NCBI RefSeq assembly: GCF_003363155.1
Contig: NZ_QRBE01000017.1
Location: 19,643-83,642, forward strand
Length of the DNA: 64,000 nucleotides
Direction of reading: 5' to 3'
Source of the DNA: Dyella monticola
GTDB taxonomy: Bacteria > Pseudomonadota > Gammaproteobacteria > Xanthomonadales > Rhodanobacteraceae
Positions 27,417 through 35,620 of this stretch are shown one piece after another. The first letter of the stretch is position 1; each line of letters starts with the position of its first letter. The notes under the pieces are model-generated. The model was not told where the DNA came from. It searched no databases and saw nothing but the letters and a program-made list of their open reading frames with translations. The position numbers were made by a program, and so were the translations under genes.

Positions 27417-28289
27417 ATGAGAACGAGCCAAGGTTTCACCTTCGAAAGCTTCCAACGCTGGCGTCGATCGTTCGAGATCGGCTTCTGGCTCGCGTTTTTC
27501 GCCGTCAACACCGTGTTCAACGGGATGGTGGCGGTGATGGACCATCGAGGTGTCCCGCGCTGGGAGCCATGGACGTGGGAGGCCAGCAGCGGCGTGGTGA
27601 TGCTGGCGCTGATACCGGCCATGGTTTGGGCTTCGCGTCGTTGGCCCATTCGTTTGGACAACTGGCAGCGAAATCTGCCACGGCATCTGGTCTACAGCGT
27701 TCTATTCAGCATGCTGCATGTCGGCGGCATGGTCGCGCTGCGCAAGCTTGTCTATGTGATGGCGGGCCAGCGTTACGTCGTCGGCCCCTGGCTGCCGGAC
27801 TTCGGCTATGAGTATCTGAAGGACATACGTTCGTACTTTTGGATACTCGTCGCCATCGCCTTGTACCGGTTCTGGGTGATGCGTTTTCAAGGCGAAGCCA
27901 GCTTGCTCGCTGAGCCGGATGTCGGGCCACCGGTGGAATCGCTCGAACAGCCCGAGCGCTTCCTGGTACGCAAACTCGGCAAGGAGTTTCTATTGGCCGC
28001 CCGCGAGATCGAATGGCTGCAGGCGTCGGGCAATTACGTCAATCTACATGTGCGCGGTCGCGACTATCCTTTGCGCGCCACTATGACGAGCATCGAGGCG
28101 CGGCTGGATACGCACCGCTTCGTGCGTGTGCATCGCAGCTATGTCATCAACTTGGATTTTCTGGTCGAGATCGAGCCGCTGGAAACCGGTGATGCGCGCC
28201 TGTCCATGCGCGACGACATGAAAATTCCATGCAGCCGGCGTTATCGCGCCAGCCTGCGCGAGCGCTTCGGCCAGCCTGCGGCGGTATAG
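27417..28289 (+). CDS. Membrane-bound LytTR-family transcription regulator
   Basis: Predicted 290 residues. The N-terminal half has four likely transmembrane helices (about 20-40, 55-75, 90-112 and 135-155). Residues about 190-285 are a LytTR DNA-binding domain: FLLAAREIEWLQASGNYVNLHV, then MTSIEARLDTHRFVRVHRSYVINLDFL, the signature pattern of the family. Membrane-LytTR proteins are one-component regulators that sense a membrane or extracellular cue; there is no response-receiver domain or adjacent histidine kinase. It may control itself and the divergent MFS exporter. AGGAGAG lies well upstream (27382), so translation initiation at the ATG is probably weak. Confidence 0.85.
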   Translation: MRTSQGFTFESFQRWRRSFEIGFWLAFFAVNTVFNGMVAVMDHRGVPRWEPWTWEASSGVVMLALIPAMVWASRRWPIRLDNWQRNLPRHLVYSVLFSMLHVGGMVALRKLVYVMAGQRYVVGPWLPDFGYEYLKDIRSYFWILVAIALYRFWVMRFQGEASLLAEPDVGPPVESLEQPERFLVRKLGKEFLLAAREIEWLQASGNYVNLHVRGRDYPLRATMTSIEARLDTHRFVRVHRSYVINLDFLVEIEPLETGDARLSMRDDMKIPCSRRYRASLRERFGQPAAV

Positions 28290-28466
28290 CCGCATGTTTT
28301 ATCGCTGTCGACCGCGCCTTTTCCAATCGAGGGTTGCCTATATCGTCAATTGGATGGTCATGCACAGAGCGTCTGCGGCAGAAGCGTTGTTATGACCCAA
28401 CGGAAAAGCGTCGTCGCTGCATGGCGGGCCTGGTTGATTTCATTAGACGGCGACGTTTATTGCTGA

Positions 28467-28739
28467 CTAGCGACCAATTCGATAATGCCGCCAAAGCCTT
28501 ATAACGGCCCTATATGCAAGGATGGTAACGACAAGGTCGATAGTTGCGAATCCAAAAATGTAAAGATCGTCGGGATCTCGTATCCCCAGTTTTTCTGAAA
28601 GCAAAAACAATATGTTTTGCTGATCGGGAGGCATGGGCACCGGATAGGTATGCACAAATCGGAGCGCAAGATCGTAAAGGCCAATGAATAAGATTGCCCT
28701 GACAATGATTGCCAGAAACTTACGGGCAAGTGCCACCAT
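28467..28739 (-). CDS. Small two-helix membrane protein, probable immunity protein of the Tlde1-like effector
   Basis: Predicted 90 residues with two hydrophobic helices (about 8-25 and 62-80) separated by a polar region with PVPMPPDQQN. Its ATG at 28739 overlaps the end of the L,D-transpeptidase effector gene by 20 bp, so it is the last gene of the hcp-effector-small protein operon. A small membrane or periplasmic protein directly behind a type VI effector is usually its immunity protein, and the effector acts in the periplasm, which fits. No sequence family is recognised, so the role rests on position and topology. The codon use is more A/T-rich than flanking genes. Confidence 0.65.
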   Translation of the reverse strand: MVALARKFLAIIVRAILFIGLYDLALRFVHTYPVPMPPDQQNILFLLSEKLGIRDPDDLYIFGFATIDLVVTILAYRAVIRLWRHYRIGR

Positions 28740-29238
28740 ATGCAATGACCTCAATCAAGCCGTATGCGCTCAGCGTGGAATTGCCAGCGGGTATCATGCT
28801 TGTATTTAGAAACGCTCTGCGGATGGTTTGAAAATCGGAATAGCTTGACAGGGTGATGCATCCCAACGATATGCCGCGTCCTCCCATGGGGTGTAGTCGA
28901 AAATTGCCGCGCTCAACCCCATCGACCCAGGTGTAGTCATCAATTTTGCTGTCATCTCGATACAGTGCGAACCATTCGTCTCGGTGTGGCGAAGGTCCCA
29001 AACGTGAACCGGCAGCATCTTTTACCCATGCTATGGCGCGCGAACGTATGCCACCCATAGGACGATCAACAACCCAATACCGACTAGTTGGAATAGGGCC
29101 ATTATCCGGAACGGCCGTACACCCACCTCTGTTGCGGTATATGTTATTCCCCGAAAAAGCTTGGAACGCTCCCACTCCAAAGATAGTCAAAGTCAACACT
29201 GGCTTGTTGTCGATGATAAATTTCCCTTGCAACGCCAT
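28720..29238 (-). CDS. Tlde1-type (DUF2778) L,D-transpeptidase, probable type VI secretion effector
   Basis: Predicted 172 residues. The catalytic segment FRLHPMGGRGISLGCITL contains His116, Ser125, Gly126 and Cys127, the HP...SxGC pattern of DUF2778/Tlde1 proteins. These are type VI effectors that cleave or exchange peptidoglycan stem peptides in the target periplasm. There is no signal peptide, as expected for delivery by Hcp. The ATG at 29238 has GGAGGG 7 bp upstream. The gene lies 18 bp after hcp and overlaps the probable immunity gene. The effector role is inferred from family and context; no other type VI structural gene lies in the window. Confidence 0.82.
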   Translation of the reverse strand: MALQGKFIIDNKPVLTLTIFGVGAFQAFSGNNIYRNRGGCTAVPDNGPIPTSRYWVVDRPMGGIRSRAIAWVKDAAGSRLGPSPHRDEWFALYRDDSKIDDYTWVDGVERGNFRLHPMGGRGISLGCITLSSYSDFQTIRRAFLNTSMIPAGNSTLSAYGLIEVIAYGGTCP

Positions 29239-29256
29239 TGGACGTCCCTCCAATAA

Positions 29257-29739
29257 TTAACGGTCACTCCATGCATCAGTGAATTTGATGTTGCCGTCTG
29301 TGTAGCGCCATGTGATTCGCTCATACATCAGCGAAATAGATTCCATATGGTTGATTTCGGAAGTGCCTGCCATTTTTGTGTTTGGGATGCCGGGACTGAC
29401 CCCGGTAACTTTTACGTTTTCGAGCAGCATGATGAAATACACTTCCTCCCGGCCTGAATGGTCGATGCGGTACCAGCGTAGTTCTGCTGACTTCAGGGTT
29501 TGCCCTCTGGCGACAGCCTTATAGAGGTAGAGCGATGACGCATCGAATTCCTTTTCCACATTCATCGGTGCATGCATCCGGGTGCCGGTGATCTTTCCGT
29601 CATTACCGCCGACCGGAAGGTTAAGTCCGTGACTGAAGCCAATCACTTCGATGCTTCCTTCTCGCCCACTTACCGTCGAAGAACCTCTGATGTCCGCACC
29701 ACCGTCATCTTTCAACCAAAGATATGCCGGAATTGCCAT
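29257..29739 (-). CDS. hcp: Hcp-family type VI secretion tube protein
   Basis: Predicted 160 residues, the normal size for Hcp. The start AIPAYLWLKDDGGADIRGSS, followed by SIEVIGFSHGLNLP and KEFDASSLYLYKAVARGQTL, is the canonical Hcp beta-barrel sequence. Hcp hexamers stack to form the inner tube and carry small effectors in their lumen. AAGGAA lies 7 bp before the ATG. It heads a three-gene operon with a peptidoglycan-targeting effector and a probable immunity gene, so this is an orphan Hcp-effector module depending on a type VI apparatus encoded elsewhere. The region is richer in A/T than the surroundings, consistent with acquisition. Confidence 0.92.
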   Translation of the reverse strand: MAIPAYLWLKDDGGADIRGSSTVSGREGSIEVIGFSHGLNLPVGGNDGKITGTRMHAPMNVEKEFDASSLYLYKAVARGQTLKSAELRWYRIDHSGREEVYFIMLLENVKVTGVSPGIPNTKMAGTSEINHMESISLMYERITWRYTDGNIKFTDAWSDR

Positions 29740-30126
29740 GCTCTTTTCCTTCTATGGTTTCGAGATCTATTAGAGAAGGGCAAAATTGGCAGGCTTGCCG
29801 TCTTCTGCATAGCAACATTTTCTGATTGCTGTGTGGGTGAAACGGCATTCGCGCCATGCATTTGTCATCAGCGGATGGTGTTCAGAGATTGCCAGGTGGA
29901 ATTTCGCACGCATCGGAAGGTCCTCTAATCAATCCATTTGACTCGGCAAAAACGGCGGCTTGCCTGCGATGAGCTCCTGATTGAGCTCTTAGACCGTTTC
30001 TTGACATGGCTTCATCGGTGTGGCGGCGAAGTTCGATCTCGATGTCGCCGGATTCATCGACGCGTGGTTGCGCCGGGCTGGCGGCTCGTTTCAAGCTACA
30101 GGCCTATCTTCCCTGGGATGTGAGCC
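29740..30126. other. Intergenic region upstream of hcp, no gene seen
   Basis: About 390 bp of relatively A/T-rich DNA between the divergent hcp and lipoprotein genes. Short open frames on both strands show no start context or recognisable motif. It presumably holds the promoter of the hcp cassette (leftward), but no convincing -35/-10 pair or operator was found. Confidence 0.5.
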
Positions 30127-30858
30127 ATGATCCGTATGCCTTTGCGCCATGTTCTTGTTGCCAGTGCCGCGTGCGGCTGGTTGCTGCTGGCCGCCTGCTC
30201 GCAGGATCAGAACAACCCCTCGCCGCAGGATGCCGCCAAGGCGCAGGCGCAGCAGATGGCAGCGGAGGCCAACCAGGAATTGCAGAGCTATCGCCAGATG
30301 CTTGGGATGAAGAACGATGAGATGGCCGTGCAACTCGGCCAGCAGATCGTCCAGCAATTCCCCAACAGCCCGGCCGCCAAGGAAGTGCAGCAGACCTTGC
30401 CGCAAGTCGAGCAGCGTTGGAAGGAAGAGAGCGAAAAGCACCGCCTGGCAGCACTGTGGACATACCAGGTCGGCCCGATGGAGGGTGGTACCCAGTCCAC
30501 CGCCAGTCTCTACAGCACGCGTCCTTCAGGCGATCGCGCGGTGCGATTGGTGCTGCGCCGCCATACCCAATGGGGGCAAAGCGTGTTCCTGTTCGGCAGC
30601 GGTCATGGCTTTGTCTGCAAGGGTAACTGTGTCATCCAGGCCAAGTTCGATGACAAGCCGCATCCGCTGCGCGCCTTCCTGCCGACCACGGGAGAGCCGG
30701 CGATGTTCATCCGCGATGACAAGCCCTTCATCGCCGCCATGGAAAAGGCCAAGCGCATCACCATGGACGTGGAAATGCAGGATGGCGACAAGCTGGAGCT
30801 GGTATTCGAAACGGGAGGCTACGATCCGTCCAAATGGCAACCGGTCGGCAAGAAATAG
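30127..30858 (+). CDS. Predicted lipoprotein of unknown function
   Basis: Predicted 243 residues. The N-terminus MIRMPLRHVLVASAACGWLLLAACSQ is a lipoprotein signal with lipobox LAAC, so the mature protein starts at Cys24 and is membrane-anchored, probably facing the periplasm. Residues about 35-110 are Gln/Ala/Glu-rich and probably helical (AQQMAAEANQELQSYRQML). The C-terminal half (WTYQVGPMEGG, VFLFGSGHGFVCKGNCVIQAKFDD) looks like a compact beta domain with one Cys pair. I do not recognise the family. A second lipoprotein gene follows 59 bp downstream on the same strand. Confidence 0.75.
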   Translation: MIRMPLRHVLVASAACGWLLLAACSQDQNNPSPQDAAKAQAQQMAAEANQELQSYRQMLGMKNDEMAVQLGQQIVQQFPNSPAAKEVQQTLPQVEQRWKEESEKHRLAALWTYQVGPMEGGTQSTASLYSTRPSGDRAVRLVLRRHTQWGQSVFLFGSGHGFVCKGNCVIQAKFDDKPHPLRAFLPTTGEPAMFIRDDKPFIAAMEKAKRITMDVEMQDGDKLELVFETGGYDPSKWQPVGKK

Positions 30859-30917
30859 TGCACTGATGACGCGCTCGCGCGTTAGGTCGCTTACGGCCCA
30901 TCACGGAGGCAGGTGTC

Positions 30918-31391
30918 ATGTCGAAGTTGCAGGTTCTGGCCGGGTCACTGCTGAGCGTGGTGCTGGCAGCGTGTTCGAGTGTGCCTTACGCGCAGCGTTT
31001 GCAGCAGCGCCAGCAGGCCTACAACGCGGCCGCTGGCACGCCGGTACGCAGCTTCCGTCTGGTATTGGGCATGCAGATCTACTCATGGGAACCGCTGAGT
31101 GAAACCCAGCTGGTGGTCTATACGCTGCCCCAAAAGGCTTATCTCCTGGACGTGTGGCCCTGCAACAACCTTACCTTCACCAACGTCATTGGACTGACCA
31201 GTTTCGCCAATACCGTGCAAACCGGTTACGACAAGGTGCTGGCGGGACGGCCGTATATCCCGTGCATGATCAAGCAGATTCGCCCGGTGGACCTGGCCCA
31301 ATTCAAGCTCGATAAGGAAGGGCAGCGGCACATGGACAGCGTGCCGCGTAGCAACGCCGGCAATGCCCCGGCGAGCAGCGGCGGAACATAA
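30918..31391 (+). CDS. DUF6491-like lipoprotein
   Basis: Predicted 157 residues with a lipoprotein signal peptide, lipobox LAAC near residue 19 and mature start CSSVPYAQRL. The central block YSWEPLSETQLVVYT... AYLLDVWPCNNL, with a second Cys at PYIPCMIKQI, matches small secreted Lysobacterales proteins grouped as DUF6491. The two cysteines may form a disulfide. Function is unknown. A GGAGG-type Shine-Dalgarno lies upstream. It follows another lipoprotein gene and converges on the ferritin-like gene. Confidence 0.72.
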   Translation: MSKLQVLAGSLLSVVLAACSSVPYAQRLQQRQQAYNAAAGTPVRSFRLVLGMQIYSWEPLSETQLVVYTLPQKAYLLDVWPCNNLTFTNVIGLTSFANTVQTGYDKVLAGRPYIPCMIKQIRPVDLAQFKLDKEGQRHMDSVPRSNAGNAPASSGGT

Positions 31392-31468
31392 GGAGCTCTA
31401 CGCAAGCCGGGAGCGTGAGGCTGTTGCTTCGCGCGTGAGCGATAGCCTCACCATACTGAACGCCCACC

Positions 31469-32290
31469 TCAGTGCAGGAACAGTTTCTGGCTGATCCGGG
31501 CCAGTGGTTTTTCCATCGCCTGCTGCAAGCGCGGTGGCAAGTTCAGTGGCTTGAGCAGCATTTTCACCGACATCTCGGCCGGGATGTGCCTTCGCAGCAA
31601 TGTCAACGCGGGGTCGGCCACTTTCCGGAACTGCTCCTGGTCGTCCTTGTAATGCGGATAGCACTGGTTGAAGACGTGGCGCATCGCGATGTCGCTGTCT
31701 TCGTTCTTGACTTCGTTGGCGCGGCGAAGGATGGCGCGCAACACTTTGTAGCGGCCCAGCTGTTCCTGCTCGCGGTAGCGCAGGAAGGCTTGGTAGAAGT
31801 GCTTGTAGTGGCGCACTTCATCACTCTTGATGTGACTGGTGAGCTGCTTGAGCACCGGCTCGTCGGCGATGTCGTTCAAGGCGCGGTAGAGGCTGGCGGT
31901 ACCCGTCTCCACCACACAGCGCGCGGCCAGTTCAAGACAGCGCGAGGGCTCGAGCTGTTCGGTCGTGCACAGTGCGCCGTAATCTTTCCAGAAGGCCTGA
32001 AAGCCGGCGTCCCAATCGAACTCCGGCCACACGTGGCGCACGTATGCAGCCAGCGCGCGACCGTGTTGCATTTCTTCGTGTTCCCAGTGGTCGCGCAACC
32101 AGGCCTGCAGCTCCAGGTCGCCCTGGAAGTGGTCGATCAGGTTATGGGTGTAGAGGTCCGAACCGCTTTCGACGAATGAGGCGCTGCAAAGCAGCATGAA
32201 TAGCTTTTCGTCATGCCGCACACGGGCAACGTCGATGTCGGCGAAATTCAGGCTTTCCAGAGTCCATGGAAGGACGGTGCTGTAGTCCAC
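31469..32290 (-). CDS. Ferritin-like diiron protein
   Basis: Predicted about 273 residues and mainly helical. Four helices carry the pattern of a diiron four-helix bundle: FVESGSDLY, WEHEEMQHG, CVVETGTASLY and IKSDEVRHYKHF supply Glu and ExxH-type ligands in two pairs. This is the arrangement of ferritin-like/rubrerythrin-like oxidases rather than iron-storage ferritin. The C-terminal 70 residues are basic. The start is uncertain: GTG at 32290 has GGGAA 7 bp upstream and is preferred to a TTG at 32308 without a Shine-Dalgarno. The substrate is unknown. Confidence 0.75.
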   Translation of the reverse strand: MDYSTVLPWTLESLNFADIDVARVRHDEKLFMLLCSASFVESGSDLYTHNLIDHFQGDLELQAWLRDHWEHEEMQHGRALAAYVRHVWPEFDWDAGFQAFWKDYGALCTTEQLEPSRCLELAARCVVETGTASLYRALNDIADEPVLKQLTSHIKSDEVRHYKHFYQAFLRYREQEQLGRYKVLRAILRRANEVKNEDSDIAMRHVFNQCYPHYKDDQEQFRKVADPALTLLRRHIPAEMSVKMLLKPLNLPPRLQQAMEKPLARISQKLFLH

Positions 32291-32395
32291 GTGGCGGTTC
32301 CCGTGCAAAAAAGGCTATCTGACCTGTGACAGATCAGGGACAACAGCATAAACGGTGAACGCTGATCCGGATTAATGCAAGCCGACCTGCCGCGG

Positions 32396-32818
32396 CTAGC
32401 GGATCACCGTAACCGGGACGTGGGCGCCGGCCAGGACATCCTCCGATACCGACCCCAACAGCCAGCGGGCGAGGGCACCTCGGCCAGTATGCCCAATCAC
32501 GATATGGTCGATGTCCGGATGCTGCCGGACCTGGTTGAGCAGGACGTCGCCCGGTGAACCATGGGTGATTTCCAGATCCACGCGCTCATCGGCGGCTTCC
32601 GGCGCGATGGCGCGTAGTTCGCTCCACAGTTCCTGGGTGCGATGGCGCGATTCGTCCGTGATCATCAGCGAGCAGGCATCGGCGCCGCCCTGGGTGACCT
32701 GGAGCACGTAGACGACTCGTACACGGCCACCGCTGTCGCGAGCCAGTTCCGCGGCAAAGCGAAAGGCGCGTCGCGCCGAATCAGAACTGTCATAGCCAAC
32801 CAGCGAATACTTGGGCAT
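32396..32818 (-). CDS. Universal stress protein, UspA family
   Basis: Predicted 140 residues with the single-domain Usp alpha/beta fold. The N-terminal strand YSLVGYDSSDSARRAF and the ATP-binding signature GHTGRGALARWLLGSVSEDV (G-2x-G-9x-G-S) near residues 108-127 place it among ATP-binding Usp proteins. The ATG at 32818 has GGAGGA 4-5 bp upstream. It lies between the ferritin-like gene (same strand, 105 bp away) and a divergent exported protein. A role in stress survival is the family's usual assignment; the trigger here is not visible. Confidence 0.9.
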   Translation of the reverse strand: MPKYSLVGYDSSDSARRAFRFAAELARDSGGRVRVVYVLQVTQGGADACSLMITDESRHRTQELWSELRAIAPEAADERVDLEITHGSPGDVLLNQVRQHPDIDHIVIGHTGRGALARWLLGSVSEDVLAGAHVPVTVIR

Positions 32819-33037
32819 GGTTTCCTCCGCACTGCGCCGGAGTGGAATCAAGTGTGCGCGGCGCATTGTTAGTTAATCATCAAGCCCATGAAAAGCACAG
32901 GCGGGTCTGTGCACGCTAGCCTCACAACCACCTGCCGAAACTGAATGCCCGCGCGATTTTTGGCGGTTTATTCAGATCTCTACGCTAAAACTTGAACCAC
33001 GGCATGGATGACCATGCCATTGCAAGGAGAGACCCTT

Positions 33038-33493
33038 ATGAGCAAGCGAACCCTCCGATTGACGGCCGGCCTTCTGTGCGCAGGGATGATCTGTGGTTTT
33101 TCCGCCGCCCCGGCGCACGCGGGCAAGGCGCCGGTGAAATGCCATCTGACTTACAGCCTGTCGGGCTGGTCGGCGATCTACCAGCATGCCGAAGGTCGCG
33201 GCCATGTCCGCTGCGATGACGGACAGAGTGCGTCGGTCAGCATCAGCGTGCACGGTGGTGGCCTGACGGCAGGCAAGTTCCACGTGACGGGTCACGGCGA
33301 TATCAGCAATGTCTATGGCATCAAGGATGTCTACGGCGACTACGTGCAAGCGGGTGCATCGGCCGGTGCGGTACGCAGCGGTACCGCGCAAGTATTGACC
33401 AAGGGCACGACGTCCATTGCCCTCAGTGGTACGGGTGAAGGCTGGAACATCGGCGTAGCCATCGACGGGTTCACCATCAAGCCCGTGCAATAA
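33038..33493 (+). CDS. Small exported protein of unknown function
   Basis: Predicted 151 residues. The ATG at 33038 has AAGGAGA 7 bp upstream. The signal peptide runs to about AHA-GKAP (residue 28-29). The mature part (about 120 residues) is Gly/Ser/Val-rich and probably all-beta, with two cysteines (KCHLTY, RCDDGQ) that may pair. It loosely resembles DUF992-type secreted proteins, but I do not claim membership. A terminator follows at 33521. Confidence 0.7.
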   Translation: MSKRTLRLTAGLLCAGMICGFSAAPAHAGKAPVKCHLTYSLSGWSAIYQHAEGRGHVRCDDGQSASVSISVHGGGLTAGKFHVTGHGDISNVYGIKDVYGDYVQAGASAGAVRSGTAQVLTKGTTSIALSGTGEGWNIGVAIDGFTIKPVQ

Positions 33494-33520
33494 CCCGGCA
33501 CCCTACGTTTGCTGTTCGAT

Positions 33521-33550
33521 GAAAGGCGCCTGCGGGCGCCTTTCATTTGT
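33521..33550 (+). terminator. Probable terminator after the small exported protein gene
   Basis: GAAAGGCGCC and GGCGCCTTTC form a perfect 10-bp stem around TGCG, followed by ATTTGT. The U-tail is short, so efficiency is uncertain. Confidence 0.7.
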
Positions 33551-33615
33551 GCGCCTGCATGGGATGCTCGGGGCATCCTATACTCCTGGCATTGTCTACC
33601 TTCGGAGCCACCTCC

Positions 33616-34164
33616 ATGCATCGTCGATGGGCCTTGCTCATGGTCATCGGCCTGATCGGCCTGTTGTCGTTTCCCGCGCTTGGCGGCGTTCATGGCGGCA
33701 ATCCGCAGGTGGGCCAGGACGCTCCTGCTTTTCGCCTGCAAGACCAGCTTGGGCATTGGCGCGGGCCGGCCGATTACCACGGGCACTGGCTGGTGCTGTA
33801 TTTCTATCCGAAAGATTTCACGCCCGGGTGCACCACTGAGGTATGCACCTTCCGCGATGACATCGCCAAGCTGCGTCAGGCCGGTGCGAACGTGATCGGC
33901 GTGAGCCTGGACGATGTGAAATCGCACGCCGGATTCGCCGCGAAATACCATGTACCGTTTCCCTTGTTGGCCGACGCCAACCGTCAAGTTGCCATCCGCT
34001 ACGGCGTACTTACCTCCGTGGTGGGCTTCCATTTCGCCAAGCGCACGACCTTCCTGATCGCCCCGAACGGCAAGATCGCCAAGATCTACCGGGACGTGGA
34101 CCCGAAAGAAAACGCAGCGCAAGTGCTCAGCGATCTCAACAACCTGAAAAAGGCTGCCACCTGA
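33616..34164 (+). CDS. Exported or membrane-anchored thioredoxin-dependent peroxiredoxin, BCP type
   Basis: Predicted 182 residues. The ATG at 33616 has GGAG 8 bp upstream and opens a hydrophobic leader (WALLMVIGLIGLLSFPALGG) that may be cleaved or act as an anchor, unlike ordinary cytoplasmic BCP. The peroxidatic cysteine is Cys72 in KDFTPGCTTEVCTFRDD, and Cys77, five residues later, is the expected resolving partner of atypical 2-Cys BCP/PrxQ enzymes. It would reduce peroxides in the periplasm. The stop overlaps the start of the next membrane-protein gene (TGATG), so the two are translationally coupled. Confidence 0.85.
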   Translation: MHRRWALLMVIGLIGLLSFPALGGVHGGNPQVGQDAPAFRLQDQLGHWRGPADYHGHWLVLYFYPKDFTPGCTTEVCTFRDDIAKLRQAGANVIGVSLDDVKSHAGFAAKYHVPFPLLADANRQVAIRYGVLTSVVGFHFAKRTTFLIAPNGKIAKIYRDVDPKENAAQVLSDLNNLKKAAT

Positions 34165-34691
34165 TGGTGATCTCCCGCTTCGAAACGAGTCCGCGCAAAA
34201 GCTCCGGCTTCGCATGGTGGCGCATGCTGACATGGCTGTTGCTACTGCTGGCGGGCTTTGGTGGCGTGCAGTACATCCACCATGCGCAGCAGATATGGGG
34301 GGTATTGCAAAACGTGCCCGCCGACGACACCGCCAGCGCCAGCGCGCTCCACGGTATGCTCCGCTGGGATCTGGTTTATCTGGGCGCAGCGTTGGTGGTG
34401 ATCATCGCCTGCGCCGGATGCATCCTGCGGCAAGCATGGGCGCGTTCGGTATTGCGTGTGATTGCGCTTCTTCTGTGCGTATGGGTTGCCTATCGCGGTG
34501 CCCTGTTGTGGCACCAGTGGGATGCGCTCGGTCAGTTGAACGGCACCGCTATTACCTCGTTGACTGATCTCAAGCGTGTGCTGCGGATCAGCCTTGCGCT
34601 ACACACAGTGGCAGTACCCGTGCTCCTGTGGCTGGCCTGGCAGCTCGGGCAGCCGGCCGTACGGCTGCAATTTCGCCCGCGTGCAGGCTGA
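34164..34691 (+). CDS. Four-helix inner-membrane protein of unknown function
   Basis: Predicted 175 residues with four hydrophobic helices at about 19-40, 70-92, 95-118 and 145-165. The start overlaps the stop of the exported peroxiredoxin gene by one base, so joint expression is likely. One possible role is in redox delivery to that peroxiredoxin, but there is no CxxC motif (only Cys in IIACAGCIL and LLLCVW), so this is speculative. No family is recognised. Confidence 0.7.
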   Translation: MVISRFETSPRKSSGFAWWRMLTWLLLLLAGFGGVQYIHHAQQIWGVLQNVPADDTASASALHGMLRWDLVYLGAALVVIIACAGCILRQAWARSVLRVIALLLCVWVAYRGALLWHQWDALGQLNGTAITSLTDLKRVLRISLALHTVAVPVLLWLAWQLGQPAVRLQFRPRAG

Positions 34692-34754
34692 TTCAGCGGC
34701 GGTTATCGCGTTGCGCTCTATCGGTGGCTTCCTTGAACCTGGGAGAAACCGCTT

Positions 34755-35507
34755 ATGCGCATCCACTGTCTGCTTGCCGTTGCAGCGCTGGCGCTTGCCT
34801 GCGGTGACGTGCATGCGCAGGATCTGTCGAAGGTTTGTCACGCCACCAGCAGTTACGATCTCACGCTGCAACCGGGCCGATTGATCTTCGATCGCGCGGC
34901 GCCCGCGCCCACACGCGTGGTGATCGGTGCGGGCAGCTTGCAGACCGACGGTCAAACCGTGCCGCTCAATGAGGAAGATCAAGATCGCCTCGTGCTATTC
35001 CAGCGCGAGTTGCGTGCGTTGGTTCCACGCGTAAAGGCGGTGGCGCAGCGCGGGGTGGATCTTTCGCTGCAGGCCATCGCGCAGGAATCGGACACGCTCA
35101 ATCTCGACGCCGACACACGTGCCCAACTGCAGCAACGCCTGCAAGCCGAAGCCGTGGAGCTTCATCAGCGCGTGGCCGCCAGTCAGAGTACGCATGATTG
35201 GCACGGTGACACCGCAAACCAGTACGCCAACAAGGTGATCGGCGATATCGCGCCGCTGGTTGCCTCGGCCCTGGGGCAGCAGGCCCTCAGCGCGGCGATG
35301 AGTGGGGACCTGCAACAGGCCGCCACGTTGCGCGACCGGGCGGCCAATCTCGCCGACGGCTTCCAGCCCCGTCTGCAGCAGCGACTGCAGGTGTTGCGGC
35401 CGCAAATCCAGGCCCTATGCCCGGATATTCAACGACTGGCCCAATTGCAGGACGGTCTTCGTGCCAGCAATGGACGGTTGCTTAACCTCGTCCAGGTCGG
35501 CCAGTGA
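34755..35507 (+). CDS. DUF2884 (YggN-like) exported protein
   Basis: Predicted 250 residues. The signal peptide ends near VHAQD (residue 22). The mature sequence has an N-terminal beta part with Cys (KVCHATSSYDLTL... GSLQTDGQTVPL) and a long Gln/Leu/Ala-rich helical part ending LCPDIQRLAQLQ. It matches DUF2884, a periplasmic family that includes E. coli YggN. A paralogue with the same layout is at 39986-40786 (VKAEGIVFTRDSGQPGV, LCPQLGELQRLQ). GGGAGA precedes the ATG. It follows the membrane-protein gene by 63 bp. Function is unknown. Confidence 0.78.
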   Translation: MRIHCLLAVAALALACGDVHAQDLSKVCHATSSYDLTLQPGRLIFDRAAPAPTRVVIGAGSLQTDGQTVPLNEEDQDRLVLFQRELRALVPRVKAVAQRGVDLSLQAIAQESDTLNLDADTRAQLQQRLQAEAVELHQRVAASQSTHDWHGDTANQYANKVIGDIAPLVASALGQQALSAAMSGDLQQAATLRDRAANLADGFQPRLQQRLQVLRPQIQALCPDIQRLAQLQDGLRASNGRLLNLVQVGQ

Positions 35508-35620
35508 AACGCCGGCTGAGTGAAAACCCTTTATGACAGTAGGATTTAGCCGCGGCTAAGTAGGTGTCCTGCAGCATAAGCGTCAGTTTACAGACAGCGC
35601 CCAAATAGGAGACCACGTAG

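Noticed and set aside
31415..31451. GTGAGGCT...AGCCTCAC inverted repeat between lipoprotein and ferritin-like genes
   Set aside because: The loop is 21 bases and there is no U-run, so a terminator call is not supported.
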